DNA of 64,000 nucleotides, taken from Nonomuraea sp. PA05. Its GTDB lineage: Bacteria > Actinomycetota > Actinomycetes > Streptosporangiales > Streptosporangiaceae. Position numbers and translations under genes: made by a program. How positions within the stretch are numbered: the first letter of the stretch is position 1; every line of letters starts with the position of its first letter. The notes beneath the pieces were generated by a model. That model had not been told where the DNA came from. It saw only the letters and a list, made by a program, of their open reading frames with translations, and did not search any database. The stretch lies in NCBI RefSeq assembly GCF_008086045.1, contig NZ_VSEY01000009.1:62001-126000 (forward strand). The letters are read 5' to 3'. Shown one piece after another: positions 27,054 to 35,172 of the stretch.

Positions 27054-27689
27054 TCAGCGCGACCGGGCCGCGAGCCCGTCGAGAACGACGGCGAGCTGCC
27101 GTTCGAACCTCCGGTCCCCGTCGTCGCGCAGGTGCCCGGCGGCCTTGACCAGCTCGGCGCCTTCACCCAGCCACGCGTCGCGCTCGGCGACCGAGTACCG
27201 TCCGGGGTCGGCGGCGGCGGACTGGCTGCGCTCCTGCTCCTCGATCACGAAGCCGACGACGAACGCGGTGACCAGATCGACGGCGTCGTCCGCCTCGGCC
27301 AGCGAGAACCCGGCCGCGGTCAGCCGTTCGAGCCAGGGGTCCTTCGCCTTCACCACCTCGGGGTCGGACAAGCGCGTACCGCTGAAGATGCGCGCCCCGT
27401 CCCGGTGGAGCAGGTACTCCGCGCGCAGGACGCGCGCGTAGGCGGCCATGCCGTCGCGCCAGCCGGCCTCGGGAGCGATCTCGGAGAGGGCGGCGACGAC
27501 GCGGCGCATGACGAAGGTGCTCATCTCGTCGAGCAGCTCCTGCTTGTTGCGGACGTGCCAGTACAGCGCGGGTGCCCCCACCCCGAGCCGGGACGCCAGC
27601 GCGCGGACGGTGAGAGCGTCCATGCCCTTGTCGTTGAGCAGTTCGAGTGCCGCCGCCACGATCCGTTCCCGCGTGATGCCCTTTGCCAC
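27054..27689 (-). CDS. TetR-family transcriptional regulator
   Basis: About 211-residue repressor with an N-terminal HTH (ALTVRALASRLGVGAPALYWHVRNK) in the TetR/TetR_C subgroup and a helical ligand-binding domain. GTG 27689 is preferred because AAGGTG lies 8 bases upstream; GTG 27698 is also in frame. It is divergent from an oxidoreductase-monooxygenase pair, and two TGAAC-N3-GTTCA palindromes lie in the shared intergenic region, so it probably represses that pair and itself in response to a small aromatic or antibiotic-like ligand. Confidence 0.92.
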   Translation of the reverse strand: MAKGITRERIVAAALELLNDKGMDALTVRALASRLGVGAPALYWHVRNKQELLDEMSTFVMRRVVAALSEIAPEAGWRDGMAAYARVLRAEYLLHRDGARIFSGTRLSDPEVVKAKDPWLERLTAAGFSLAEADDAVDLVTAFVVGFVIEEQERSQSAAADPGRYSVAERDAWLGEGAELVKAAGHLRDDGDRRFERQLAVVLDGLAARSR

Positions 27690-27699
27690 GGTTGACACC

Positions 27700-27712
27700 T
27701 TAACAAAGTTCA
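27700..27712. promoter_or_regulatory. TetR operator 1
   Basis: TTAACAAAGTTCA, an inverted repeat (T[T/G]AAC-N3-GTTCA) just upstream of the tetR start, closely related to the perfect site 24 bp further on. Confidence 0.55.
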
Positions 27713-27735
27713 GGCACGGTGGGTGACGGCAGAAT

Positions 27736-27748
27736 TGAACTTAGTTCA
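27736..27748. promoter_or_regulatory. TetR operator 2
   Basis: TGAACTTAGTTCA, a perfect inverted repeat of TGAAC around three bases, located 10 bp before ATG 27759 and just upstream of its AGGAG ribosome binding site. Confidence 0.6.
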
Positions 27749-27758
27749 GGAGCGTGTG

Positions 27759-28715
27759 ATGCGTGCCGCAGTCGTCAGCACCCCGGATTCGACCCCCGTC
27801 TGCGCGGACTTCCCCGACCCGGAACCCCGGCCTGGCCAGGCGCCCCTCAGGCTCGTGGGCGCCGGTCTGCACCACGTCGTGCGCGGGCTGGCCACCGGCC
27901 GCCACTACGGCAGCGGCCAGGCCTACCCGCTCGTGCCGGGCGTGGACGCCGTGGCCAGGACCGCGGACGGGCGGCTGGTCTACACGGGTCTCGCCCGGTC
28001 GCCGTGGGGGACGATGGCCGAACGGCTCGTCACCCCGTTCGAGGTGGAGGTGCCCGCCGGTGCCGATCCGCTCGCGGTCGCCGCCGGCATGAACCCCGCC
28101 GTGGCGGGCTGGATGCCGCTGGTCGCCCGCCGGAAGGAGGCCGGCGAGCTGGGCACCGTGCTGGTGCTGGGGGCTACCGGCATGTCGGGCGGCCTGGCCG
28201 TGCGGGGGGCGCTGTCCCTCGGCGCGCGGCAGGTCATCGCGGCGGGGCGTGATCATGAAGCGCTGGAGCGGCTGCGCGGCCTCGGCGCCGTCACCGTCCC
28301 GCTCGCGGCATCCGGAGGCGGGGCGACCGCCCTCGCCGCCGCGGTCGCCGAGGCGCGGCCCACGCTCGTGCTCGACTTCGTCTGGGGCCCTGTCGCCGAA
28401 GCCACCTTCGCCGCACTGGCCGGCAGGACCCGCATGGACGACGACAGCACAGCGATCGACTACGTACAGATCGGCTCACTCGCCGGACCCGAGGCCGCGT
28501 TGCCCGCGGCGTTGCTGCGCAGCCGGCGGATCCGGATCAGCGGCAGCGGCGCGGGCTCGGTCTCGAAGGCCGAGATGATCGCCGCGTTCCCCGAGCTGAT
28601 CGCCCGGTTCGCCGACGGCACCTTCGACGTGCCGTACACCGCCTACCCGCTCAGCCGCGTCGGCGAGGCCTGGGCGCATCAGGGGCGCACCCGCGCCGTC
28701 GTCGTCCTGGACTGA
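27759..28715 (+). CDS. MDR-superfamily NAD(P)H-dependent reductase
   Basis: 318-residue medium-chain reductase/quinone oxidoreductase-like protein. ATG 27759 with AGGAG is chosen over the further upstream GTG, which would run through the operator. It has the GroES-like N-terminal fold and a nucleotide-binding motif (VLVLGATGMSGGLAVRGAL), with no zinc-binding cysteines, so it belongs to the zinc-free branch. It is the first gene of the TetR-controlled unit; the next gene begins 30 bp later. It probably detoxifies a quinone or enone. Confidence 0.88.
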   Translation: MRAAVVSTPDSTPVCADFPDPEPRPGQAPLRLVGAGLHHVVRGLATGRHYGSGQAYPLVPGVDAVARTADGRLVYTGLARSPWGTMAERLVTPFEVEVPAGADPLAVAAGMNPAVAGWMPLVARRKEAGELGTVLVLGATGMSGGLAVRGALSLGARQVIAAGRDHEALERLRGLGAVTVPLAASGGGATALAAAVAEARPTLVLDFVWGPVAEATFAALAGRTRMDDDSTAIDYVQIGSLAGPEAALPAALLRSRRIRISGSGAGSVSKAEMIAAFPELIARFADGTFDVPYTAYPLSRVGEAWAHQGRTRAVVVLD

Positions 28716-28745
28716 CCGGACCCACCCGAGAGGAGACAGCACATC

Positions 28746-29927
28746 ATGGAAAAACGCGCCTTGGTCGTCGGGCTCGGGATCGCCGGCATGGCCGCGGCGA
28801 TCGGGCTGCGGCAGGCCGGATGGCAGCCGGTCATCGTCGAACGGGCCCCGCGACGCCGAACGGGCGGCTACTTCGTCGGCCTCATGCCGGAGGGCAGGCA
28901 GGCCGCCGCCGATCTCGGCATCGCCGCCCACCTGCACACCCGCAACCCGCCCGGCGGCGGCAAGGCGTGGTCACTGACCCGGCGCGGAACCCGTGAACCG
29001 GGCCTGGGCTTCCTGCACCAGCCGGGCGACCCCGCGGCGGTGGTCCGCGGCGACATCGAAGCCGCCCTCTGGCAGGGCATCCACGAGGACGGGACCAGCA
29101 TCGACGTGCGATTCGCCACGAGACCCGTCGAGATCGACGACACCGGTGGCGACGTGCGCGTGCTGCTCGAAGACGCCGGCGGGTGGTACCGCGAGAGCTT
29201 CGGCCTGGTCGTCGGCGCCGACGGGCTGCGGTCGGGCGTGCGCCGCACGGTCTTCGGCCCGCACGAGCGCTACATGACCGACTGGGACGCGATGATCTGC
29301 GCGTTCCAGCTCCAGGAACAGGTGCCGTCCTTCGCGCGGGCGGACAGCGTCATCAGCGCCCGCGCGGGCCGCGGGGCGTGGGTGTTCGGCTTCGCCGACC
29401 GGCCCCCGACCGCCCTGCTGACCTACCGCACCGCGGACGTCGAAGGACAGTTCACCGGGTCCAGGCTCGACCGGCTGCGCACCGCGTTCGCCGACATGGA
29501 CGACCCCGTGGTGCGGCACGCCCTGAACGCCCTGGAACAGACGCCGGAGTTCCTGTTCGACTCGGTGCACCAGGTGAAGATGCCCCGGTGGAGCAGGGGA
29601 AGGGTCGTGCTGGTGGGAGACGCGGCGTGGTGCCTGAACCTCTACTCGGGCATGGGCGCCACCTTCGCCCTCCGAGGCGGCGCGGAGCTCGGCCGGGCGC
29701 TGCGGGACGACCCCGATGACCTCTCCGCCGCGCTGACCGCCTGGGAGTCGCGGCTCCGCCCGTCCGTCACCAGGCATCAGCGCATCGCCCGGGTGAAGCG
29801 GCAGTTGTTCGTGCCGTCGAACCGTCCCGCCGAGGCTCTGCGCTCGGTGGTCGTGCGGCTCGCGGCCGCGGCGCGGGAGCGGAGGTCGGCGAAGGGGCGT
29901 GCCGCGCCGGGATTTCGGCGGCGCTGA
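28746..29927 (+). CDS. FAD-dependent monooxygenase
   Basis: 393-residue class A flavoprotein monooxygenase of the PHBH/TetX kind. FAD-binding motif VVGLGIAGMAAAIGLRQAG (about 7-25), the DG motif GLVVGADGLRSGVRR, and the ribityl-binding GD motif VVLVGDAAW are all present. ATG 28746 follows GAGGAGACAGCAC. In operon with the MDR reductase under TetR control; such pairs often inactivate or modify aromatic drugs. The specific substrate is unknown. A Lys/Arg-rich tail ends the protein. Confidence 0.92.
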   Translation: MEKRALVVGLGIAGMAAAIGLRQAGWQPVIVERAPRRRTGGYFVGLMPEGRQAAADLGIAAHLHTRNPPGGGKAWSLTRRGTREPGLGFLHQPGDPAAVVRGDIEAALWQGIHEDGTSIDVRFATRPVEIDDTGGDVRVLLEDAGGWYRESFGLVVGADGLRSGVRRTVFGPHERYMTDWDAMICAFQLQEQVPSFARADSVISARAGRGAWVFGFADRPPTALLTYRTADVEGQFTGSRLDRLRTAFADMDDPVVRHALNALEQTPEFLFDSVHQVKMPRWSRGRVVLVGDAAWCLNLYSGMGATFALRGGAELGRALRDDPDDLSAALTAWESRLRPSVTRHQRIARVKRQLFVPSNRPAEALRSVVVRLAAAARERRSAKGRAAPGFRRR

Positions 29928-30052
29928 TCACGTCCATGGCTCCCCCGTGCCGTTGTTCGCGGACCGGCGTGCGTGGCCGGTGCCTCGTCAGGGAGGCAGG
30001 ACGGCACCGGGCGGCTTCGGCCGTGCTGCACATCGGCGTCAGGGGCGGGTCA

Positions 30053-30075
30053 GACATCCCTGGACGTTGGATGTC
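30053..30075. terminator. hairpin at the end of the IS110 transposase gene
   Basis: GACATCC and GGATGTC form a perfect 7-bp stem with a 9-base loop. The right arm overlaps the transposase stop codon. It may be a terminator or part of the element's end. Confidence 0.35.
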
Positions 30076-31294
30076 AAGCGGTGAGGTCGTAGTTGCGGTG
30101 TGACCAGGCGGTTGCCCGGTCGTAGTGGCTGTGGGTTTTGAGGCAGCCATGCAGGATGCCGACCAGGCGGTTGCCGACTTGGCGCAGGGCGGCGTTGTGG
30201 CTGACGTCGCGGGCTTTGAGCTGGTCGTAGTAGGCGCGGACGGCGGGATCGTGGAGGATGGCGCAGGACGCTTGGAGGTGCAGGGCGTCAACGAGCCGGT
30301 CGTTGTGCACGAACCGGGCCTGCACGACCCGTGATTTGCCGGACTGGCGAGTGATCGGGCTGGTGCCGGCATAGTTCTTGCGGGCCTTGGCGGAGGCGTA
30401 CCGGTTCTCGGCGTCTCCGAATTCGGCGAGCACCCGGGCGCCGAGGACGACGCCGATGCCGGGCTGGCTGAGGATGACCTCAGCGTCCGGGTGCCGGCCA
30501 AAATGGGCCTCGACCTCGCCTTCGAGGGTCTTGATCTCGGTGTTGAGGACGGTGATGATCGCGGCCAGGGACTTCACGGTCGAGGCGTAGGCACTGGTGA
30601 CGAGCGGCGCCTGGCCCAGGTGCTCGGCGCGCAGCACGTCCTGGATCGCGGCGGCTTTGCCGGGGATGTCGCGGCGGCCCTTCAGGCAGGCGCTGATCTG
30701 GCCGATCGTCAGTTTGGCCGCGGCTTCGGGGATGGGGGCCTTGGCCAGCAGCTTCAGCACGGCCTCGCTGGTGAGGCCGAGGGGCTTGCAGGCCTCTAGA
30801 GCGGCTGGGAAGTAGTCCCGCAGCGCCACGCGCAGCCGGAGCATGTGCCGGGTGCGCTCCCACAGCAGCGTCTGATGCGCCCGCGTGACGACCTTGACCG
30901 CCTCGGCGATCTCGGAGTCCCCGTCCACCTCGCGCAGCTGGTGGCTGCGAGTGCGGATCATGTCCGCCAGCGCATGGGCGTCGCCCTTGTCGCTCTTGGC
31001 GCCGGAGGAACCGAGAATCTCCCGGTGCCGGGCCGCCTGCTTGGGATCAACCCCGAACACCCGGTACCCGGCCGCGACCAGCGCCCGCACCCACGGGCCC
31101 CGGTCGGTCTCGATACACACCAGCACCTGCGACGGGTCGGCATCCTCGGCGACGAACCGGCCCACCAGGTCGTGCAAGCGGGCGATTCCGGCCATCCCCT
31201 CGGGCAGCCGCACCCGCTTCAACACCTTGCCTGCCTCGTCCTGAACCTCGACATCGTGGTGATCTTCAGCCCAGTCATCCCCCACGAACAGCAC
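30074..31294 (-). CDS. IS110-family transposase (left element)
   Basis: 406-residue recombinase of the DEDD family. Start GTG 31294 has GGGGAGG upstream; longer in-frame extensions run through apparent non-coding sequence. The RuvC-like N-terminus shows FVGDDWAEDHHD, VLVCIETDRGPW and SDKGDAHALADMIR (the D-E-D-D acidic residues), followed by a coiled helical linker. The C-terminal transposase-20 domain contains LSQPGIGVVLGARVLAEFGD and AGTSPITRQSGKS with the conserved Ser region. The gene is full length and looks intact. Confidence 0.93.
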   Translation of the reverse strand: MLFVGDDWAEDHHDVEVQDEAGKVLKRVRLPEGMAGIARLHDLVGRFVAEDADPSQVLVCIETDRGPWVRALVAAGYRVFGVDPKQAARHREILGSSGAKSDKGDAHALADMIRTRSHQLREVDGDSEIAEAVKVVTRAHQTLLWERTRHMLRLRVALRDYFPAALEACKPLGLTSEAVLKLLAKAPIPEAAAKLTIGQISACLKGRRDIPGKAAAIQDVLRAEHLGQAPLVTSAYASTVKSLAAIITVLNTEIKTLEGEVEAHFGRHPDAEVILSQPGIGVVLGARVLAEFGDAENRYASAKARKNYAGTSPITRQSGKSRVVQARFVHNDRLVDALHLQASCAILHDPAVRAYYDQLKARDVSHNAALRQVGNRLVGILHGCLKTHSHYDRATAWSHRNYDLTA

Positions 31295-31489
31295 AACGAC
31301 CTCCCCGATCGACAACAGGACACGGAAGCCCGCAGGAGCCGGTCGGCGACCTAATGGACCAGTACTCACCCCAACCCACAGGGGGCACGACATCCAGTGA
31401 GACTCAAGGGGTGGCAGAAGCAGTCCTTTCCAGTGAGATGGAAGGGGCAGGAGGTGCTTCCTTTGAGGCTGACCCAACGACATCCCGGC

Positions 31490-31673
31490 CCTGCTGATCG
31501 GGTGCCCTGTGATGGATCTGTCGCCTCGGCGGGGAGCGTCGCCGAGGGTGCGTGCCAGAGCGGTCGCGCGTGGCCTGATAGGAGCCTGGTCATGCTGGTC
31601 CCGTCACTGGTCTGCCCGCCCGGCCGCCTGGCACGCACCGCCACCGATTCTCCCCGACGACACAAGGACGTCC
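31490..31673 (+). other. IS110 left-end non-coding region, candidate bridge-RNA locus
   Basis: 184 bp precede the right transposase gene, with no ORF of its own. A strong hairpin, CCTCGGCG paired with CGCCGAGG, lies at 31524-31531 and 31540-31547. In IS110-group elements the bridge RNA that guides recombination is made from the non-coding end upstream of the transposase, so this region is the expected place. The fold and the guide loops were not verified. Confidence 0.35.
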
Positions 31674-32702
31674 ATGACCAAGAAGCCGAAGAAGCGGCGG
31701 ATCGCCGGCGGGGTCGACACCCACGCCGACACCCATCACGCCGCGGTGGTGCTGATGAACGGCCGCCGCCTGGCCGATGCCGAGTTCCCGGCCACTGCGG
31801 CCGGATACGCCGAGCTGCTGGCCTGGCTGCGTTCGTTCGGCAGGCTGCACGCGGTCGGGGTGGAGGGCACCGGATCCTACGGTGCCGCGCTGGCCCGGCA
31901 CCTGCGCGGCCAGGACCTACGAGTGATCGAGGTCAACCGTCCGGATCGACGGCAGCGCCGCGCCAAGGGCAAGTCCGACCCGTTGGACGCCTACGCCGCG
32001 GCCGAGGCCGTCCTGGCTGGCCGGGCCAGCGCGGTGCCCAAGGCCGGCGACGGGATCGTCGAGTCGATCCGTGCCCTGCACCTGGTCCGCACGGGCGCGA
32101 TCAAGGCCCGCACCGCCTGCGTCAACGAGATGAAAGCGCTGGTCGTTACCGCTCCCGTCGAGCTGCGCGAGCAGCTGCCCACCCGGTCAGCGATCAAGCT
32201 CGCCGACGCCTGCGCCCGGCTGCGGCCTGCCGGCGATCTGGCCGACCCGGCCCAGGGCGTCAAGGTCGCGTTGCGCCGCCTGGCCAGTCGTCACCGCTCG
32301 CTCACCGCCGAGATCACCGACGCAGACGCTCAACTGGCCGTTTTGGTGAAACAGGCCCGGCCGGATTTGCTGGCCGTCCGCGGCGTCGGTGTCGAGACCG
32401 CCGCCCAGCTCTTGTCCACCTGCGGCGATAACCCCGACCGGCTGAACTCCGAGGCGGCATTCGCCTCCCTGTGCGGCGTCTCTCCGGTCCCGGCCTCCAG
32501 CGGCAAGACCAAACGCCACCGGCTCAACCGCGGCGGCGATCGGCAGGCCAACCGCGCCCTCTACATGATCGCCATCACGCGCATGGGCCACGACGCCGAC
32601 ACCCGCGCCTACGTCGCGCGCCGCACCACCGACGGATTGTCAACCAAGGAGATCATCCGCTGCCTGAAACGCTACATCGCCCGTGAGCTCTACAAGCTTT
32701 GA
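31674..32702 (+). CDS. IS110-family transposase (right element)
   Basis: 342-residue transposase; ATG 31674 follows AAGGACGTCC. Acidic motifs GGVDTHADTHHAAVV, AVGVEGTGSYGAALAR and KSDPLDAYAAAEAVL give the DEDD centre. The C-terminal domain contains VRGVGVETAAQLLSTCGDNPDR and LCGVSPVPASSGKTKRHRL. It ends with the RCLKRYIARELY helix typical of the family. It is intact and only distantly related to the left transposase. Confidence 0.93.
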   Translation: MTKKPKKRRIAGGVDTHADTHHAAVVLMNGRRLADAEFPATAAGYAELLAWLRSFGRLHAVGVEGTGSYGAALARHLRGQDLRVIEVNRPDRRQRRAKGKSDPLDAYAAAEAVLAGRASAVPKAGDGIVESIRALHLVRTGAIKARTACVNEMKALVVTAPVELREQLPTRSAIKLADACARLRPAGDLADPAQGVKVALRRLASRHRSLTAEITDADAQLAVLVKQARPDLLAVRGVGVETAAQLLSTCGDNPDRLNSEAAFASLCGVSPVPASSGKTKRHRLNRGGDRQANRALYMIAITRMGHDADTRAYVARRTTDGLSTKEIIRCLKRYIARELYKL

Positions 32703-32902
32703 CCAGCCCGGCAGCCCGCGAAAACGATCTTCCAGCAGTCGCTTGACAAGACATAGGAGCATCCATCAGCGATCAAAGACCCCTGACCACCGGTGAGGGC
32801 ACGATCTGACCCTAGGACTCAAGATCCAGGCGTCGAGAGTGCTCACTCACCAGCGGCTACCAGACACCGAGTCTGCCCGATCAGCAGCCCCGGTAGCTCC
32901 CA

Positions 32903-33778
32903 TTAGGCGTCCAGGGGATGCCAGGCGGAGCCGGCGCCGTCCCGGCGGACCTGCCCGAAGACGGCGTCGGCGAAGTGGACGCCGAAGCCGATCGTGCCGG
33001 GCTCTTCCAGCTCGGCGACGAGTTGACGACGGTGCTCGGCCGACCGGGCGCGGTCGTGGTCGTAGAGGCAGGACCACTCGGGGTGGTCCACCTGGATCGG
33101 GGAGTGCAGGGCGTCGCCGAAGGCGATCAGCCGCTTTCCGCCGCCGGTGATGACGTACTGCGTGTGCCCGGCCGTGTGACCACCGGTGATCTGGACCCGT
33201 ACGCCGGGGAAGATCTCCTGCCCGTCCGCCACGGTGCGCACGCGCGGCGTCAGCGCGGCGGCCTCCTCCTCGGTGACGCCGTGCGCGGACAGGTCGCGCT
33301 GGGCCCATTCCGGCTCGGCCACCAGGTACTCGGCCTGGGTGAACACGGGCTGGTCGCCGCCCGGGGCGAGGTGCCAGGCCCAGCCGAGGTGGTCGATGTG
33401 CAGGTGGGTGAAGGCCACCGCCTCGATCTTGTCCGGGCTGCGGCCGAGCCGGGCCAGGCTGTCCAGCAGCGCGCCACCGTGGACGGCGCCGTTCGGGCTT
33501 CCCGGCTCGGCCGGCAGCGACACCGGGCCCCACCCGGCGTCGATCAGCAGTGCGCGGTCGCCGTGCTCCACCAGGAGGCCGCCGGTGCTCGCCACGAGAT
33601 GGCCGGAGGCGTCCAGGTATTGGGGGTGAGCGGCCCAGGTCTCTTCGGTGGTGTCCGGGAGCCAGCTGAGCGGCCTGCCCTGGATGACGCCGTCCGGCAC
33701 GAAGGACACCTTCGTGCCGCCCAGCCACACCGAGCGGATCGCCGCCGACCGGCTGTGGTCAACCGTGGAGTTCGTCAT
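32903..33778 (-). CDS. MBL-fold metallo-hydrolase
   Basis: 291-residue metallo-beta-lactamase-fold protein. It has the zinc signature THLHIDHLGW, a downstream metal His in GGHTAGHTQYVI, and an Asp/His pair in FGDALHSPIQ, the layout of N-acyl homoserine lactonase-like and related hydrolases. ATG 33778 is preceded by GAAGGA; a longer N-terminal extension overlaps the intergenic operators and is rejected. It is divergent from a MarR regulator, with two palindromes in between, so it is probably controlled by it. The substrate is unknown. Confidence 0.9.
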   Translation of the reverse strand: MTNSTVDHSRSAAIRSVWLGGTKVSFVPDGVIQGRPLSWLPDTTEETWAAHPQYLDASGHLVASTGGLLVEHGDRALLIDAGWGPVSLPAEPGSPNGAVHGGALLDSLARLGRSPDKIEAVAFTHLHIDHLGWAWHLAPGGDQPVFTQAEYLVAEPEWAQRDLSAHGVTEEEAAALTPRVRTVADGQEIFPGVRVQITGGHTAGHTQYVITGGGKRLIAFGDALHSPIQVDHPEWSCLYDHDRARSAEHRRQLVAELEEPGTIGFGVHFADAVFGQVRRDGAGSAWHPLDA

Positions 33779-33831
33779 GGTCGCGTTCCTTCTTCCTGTG
33801 TTGCTCGTCAGCGACCAGGCCACCATAAACA

Positions 33832-33841
33832 TCAAGCTTGA
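33832..33841. promoter_or_regulatory. MarR operator copy 1
   Basis: TCAAGCTTGA, a perfect 10-bp palindrome in the divergent hydrolase-marR intergenic region, repeated exactly 15 bp further on. Confidence 0.6.
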
Positions 33842-33846
33842 ACCAG

Positions 33847-33856
33847 TCAAGCTTGA
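33847..33856. promoter_or_regulatory. MarR operator copy 2
   Basis: Second exact TCAAGCTTGA palindrome, about 30 bp upstream of the marR start. A further GGCTTGAT half-site follows at about 33865. Direct repetition of a palindrome between divergent genes is typical of MarR autoregulation. Confidence 0.6.
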
Positions 33857-33884
33857 AATATGCTGGCTTGATGGATTTGCTAGC

Positions 33885-34322
33885 ATGGAGCGCATGACCA
33901 CGTCCCCGGAACCGCAGGCCGTCGCCGAGCGGGAGCTGTGCGGCCTGGTGAACGGGCTGGCGCAGCAGATCGCCGTTCACGTACGCGAACGCGCCGTCAC
34001 CTTGGGCCTCACCGCGGCCCAGGCGACCGCGCTGCGGGAGTTGACCGGGCCCATGACCATGCGTGAGCTGGCCGAACGCATGAGCTGCGAGCCGTCCAAC
34101 GCCACCTTCATCGTGGACAAGCTCGAGAAGCAGGGCTTGATCGAGCGGCGCGCGCACCCCACTGACCGTCGTGCCAGGCAACTCGTCCTCACCCCGGAGG
34201 GCGACGGCCTCCGCGAACGGCTCCTGGAGCTTCTCGTCCAGGACTCGCCGCTGGCCGGCCTCAACGCCGAGCAGCAACGCACCCTTCAGGAGTTGCTCGA
34301 ACAGGCCATCGTCCGGTCATGA
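33885..34322 (+). CDS. MarR-family transcriptional regulator
   Basis: 145-residue winged-helix regulator. MTMRELAERMSCEPSNATFIVDKLEKQGLIERRAHPTDRR spans the recognition helix and wing, with the conserved DRR. ATG 33885 gives MERMTTSP; ATG 33894 is also possible. It is divergent from the metallo-hydrolase and convergent with the TauE/SafE exporter. It probably senses a small ligand and controls the hydrolase and itself through the TCAAGCTTGA sites. Confidence 0.92.
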   Translation: MERMTTSPEPQAVAERELCGLVNGLAQQIAVHVRERAVTLGLTAAQATALRELTGPMTMRELAERMSCEPSNATFIVDKLEKQGLIERRAHPTDRRARQLVLTPEGDGLRERLLELLVQDSPLAGLNAEQQRTLQELLEQAIVRS

Positions 34323-34342
34323 CCCCTGCCATCCGGGAGCGG

Positions 34343-35083
34343 TCAACCGGCGTAGGAGTCCCAGCCCAGCTTGATCGCGACCGCGAGCCCGCAGCCGGCC
34401 GCGAGGTAGCGCAGGCTGTGGCCGGGCAGGCGGCGCGCGATCTTCGGCCCCACCCACCCGCCGAGCAGGAAACCGGCCGCCAGCGGGAGCGCCGCGCCCC
34501 AGTCCACCGGCCCGAAGAGCGCGAAGCCCGCGGCGGCCACCGCGTTGGCCAGGCCGGACAGCACGTTCTTCATCGCGTTCAGCTTGGCGGCCGGGTGGTC
34601 GAACATCGCGGACAGGAGGGCGAACAACAGGATGCCGCCGGCCGCGCCGAAGTAGCCGGTGTAGATGGTGACGGCGAACAGCGCGATCCGCCCCAGCGTC
34701 CCGTGCTCGCCCCGCCCGGCGCCGGAAGGCGGGCGGATCAGGAGGAGTGAGGCCATCGCGATCAGCCAGGGCGCGATGAGCTCGAACGTCCTGGCCGGCG
34801 TCACCAGCAGCAGGAACGCGCCGGTCGCGCCGCCCAGCGCGGCGATCGGGCCGAGCCGGAGCATCCTGTGACCCTCCCCGGCCAGCTCGGGGCGGGATCC
34901 GGCGGCGGCGCCGATGCCGGTGAAGAGGAGGGCGACGGTGTTGGTGACGTTCGCGGTGAGCGGGGGCAGGCCGAAGGCGAGGAGGGCGGGGTAGGAGACG
35001 ATCGAGGCGAGGCTCACGACGGTGCTGACCACGCCGGCCGCCAGGCCGGTGCCGAGCAGGCCGAGGACGGTTCCGATGGTCAC
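34343..35083 (-). CDS. TauE/SafE-family membrane transporter
   Basis: 246-residue polytopic protein with about seven to eight transmembrane helices, belonging to the TauE/SafE family of anion or sulfite/organosulfonate exporters (GLPPLTANVTNTVALLFTG near residue 38-56 is characteristic). It starts with GTG 35083, which overlaps the stop of a 30-codon upstream frame as GTGA and has no ribosome binding site of its own, so translation may be coupled. The substrate is unknown. Confidence 0.88.
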   Translation of the reverse strand: MTIGTVLGLLGTGLAAGVVSTVVSLASIVSYPALLAFGLPPLTANVTNTVALLFTGIGAAAGSRPELAGEGHRMLRLGPIAALGGATGAFLLLVTPARTFELIAPWLIAMASLLLIRPPSGAGRGEHGTLGRIALFAVTIYTGYFGAAGGILLFALLSAMFDHPAAKLNAMKNVLSGLANAVAAAGFALFGPVDWGAALPLAAGFLLGGWVGPKIARRLPGHSLRYLAAGCGLAVAIKLGWDSYAG

Positions 35084-35172
35084 CCGTGGGTCTTTCCGTG
35101 GGTCTTTCCGTGGGCGGGCCGGCCGTCGAGCGCGGTCGTGAACAGTATGGTGATCTCCTTCTCATCCGGCAT
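35080..35172 (-). CDS. possible 30-residue coupling peptide
   Basis: An ATG at 35172, inside the last codons of the Imm21 gene, opens a 30-residue frame (begins MPDEKEITILF) that ends in GTGA with the exporter start. Its last third is coded by an exact 12-bp tandem repeat (35086-35109) giving THGKTHGKTHG-like sequence. There is no clear ribosome binding site. It may merely carry ribosomes from the immunity gene to the exporter gene, or be non-coding. Confidence 0.3.
   Translation of the reverse strand: MPDEKEITILFTTALDGRPAHGKTHGKTHG

Larger units (their letters stand above)
30055..32765. mobile_element. two adjacent IS110-family insertion sequences, divergently oriented
   Basis: Two DEDD transposases in opposite directions, with a 379-bp space between their start codons. 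IS110-family elements lack clear terminal inverted repeats, so exact ends cannot be read here. GACATCCC occurs at 30053 and again at 31479, which could mark the borders of the left element; the sequence CTTGACAAGACATAGGAGCATCC near 32741-32763 looks like the right end of the right element. The proteins are only distantly alike, so these are two different elements, one probably inserted beside the other. Confidence 0.7.

Noticed and set aside
30053..31485. GACATCCC at 30053 and 31479 as a target-site duplication
   Set aside because: IS110 elements normally make no or very short target duplications, and another GACATCC occurs at 31389, so the repeat may be chance or part of the element ends.
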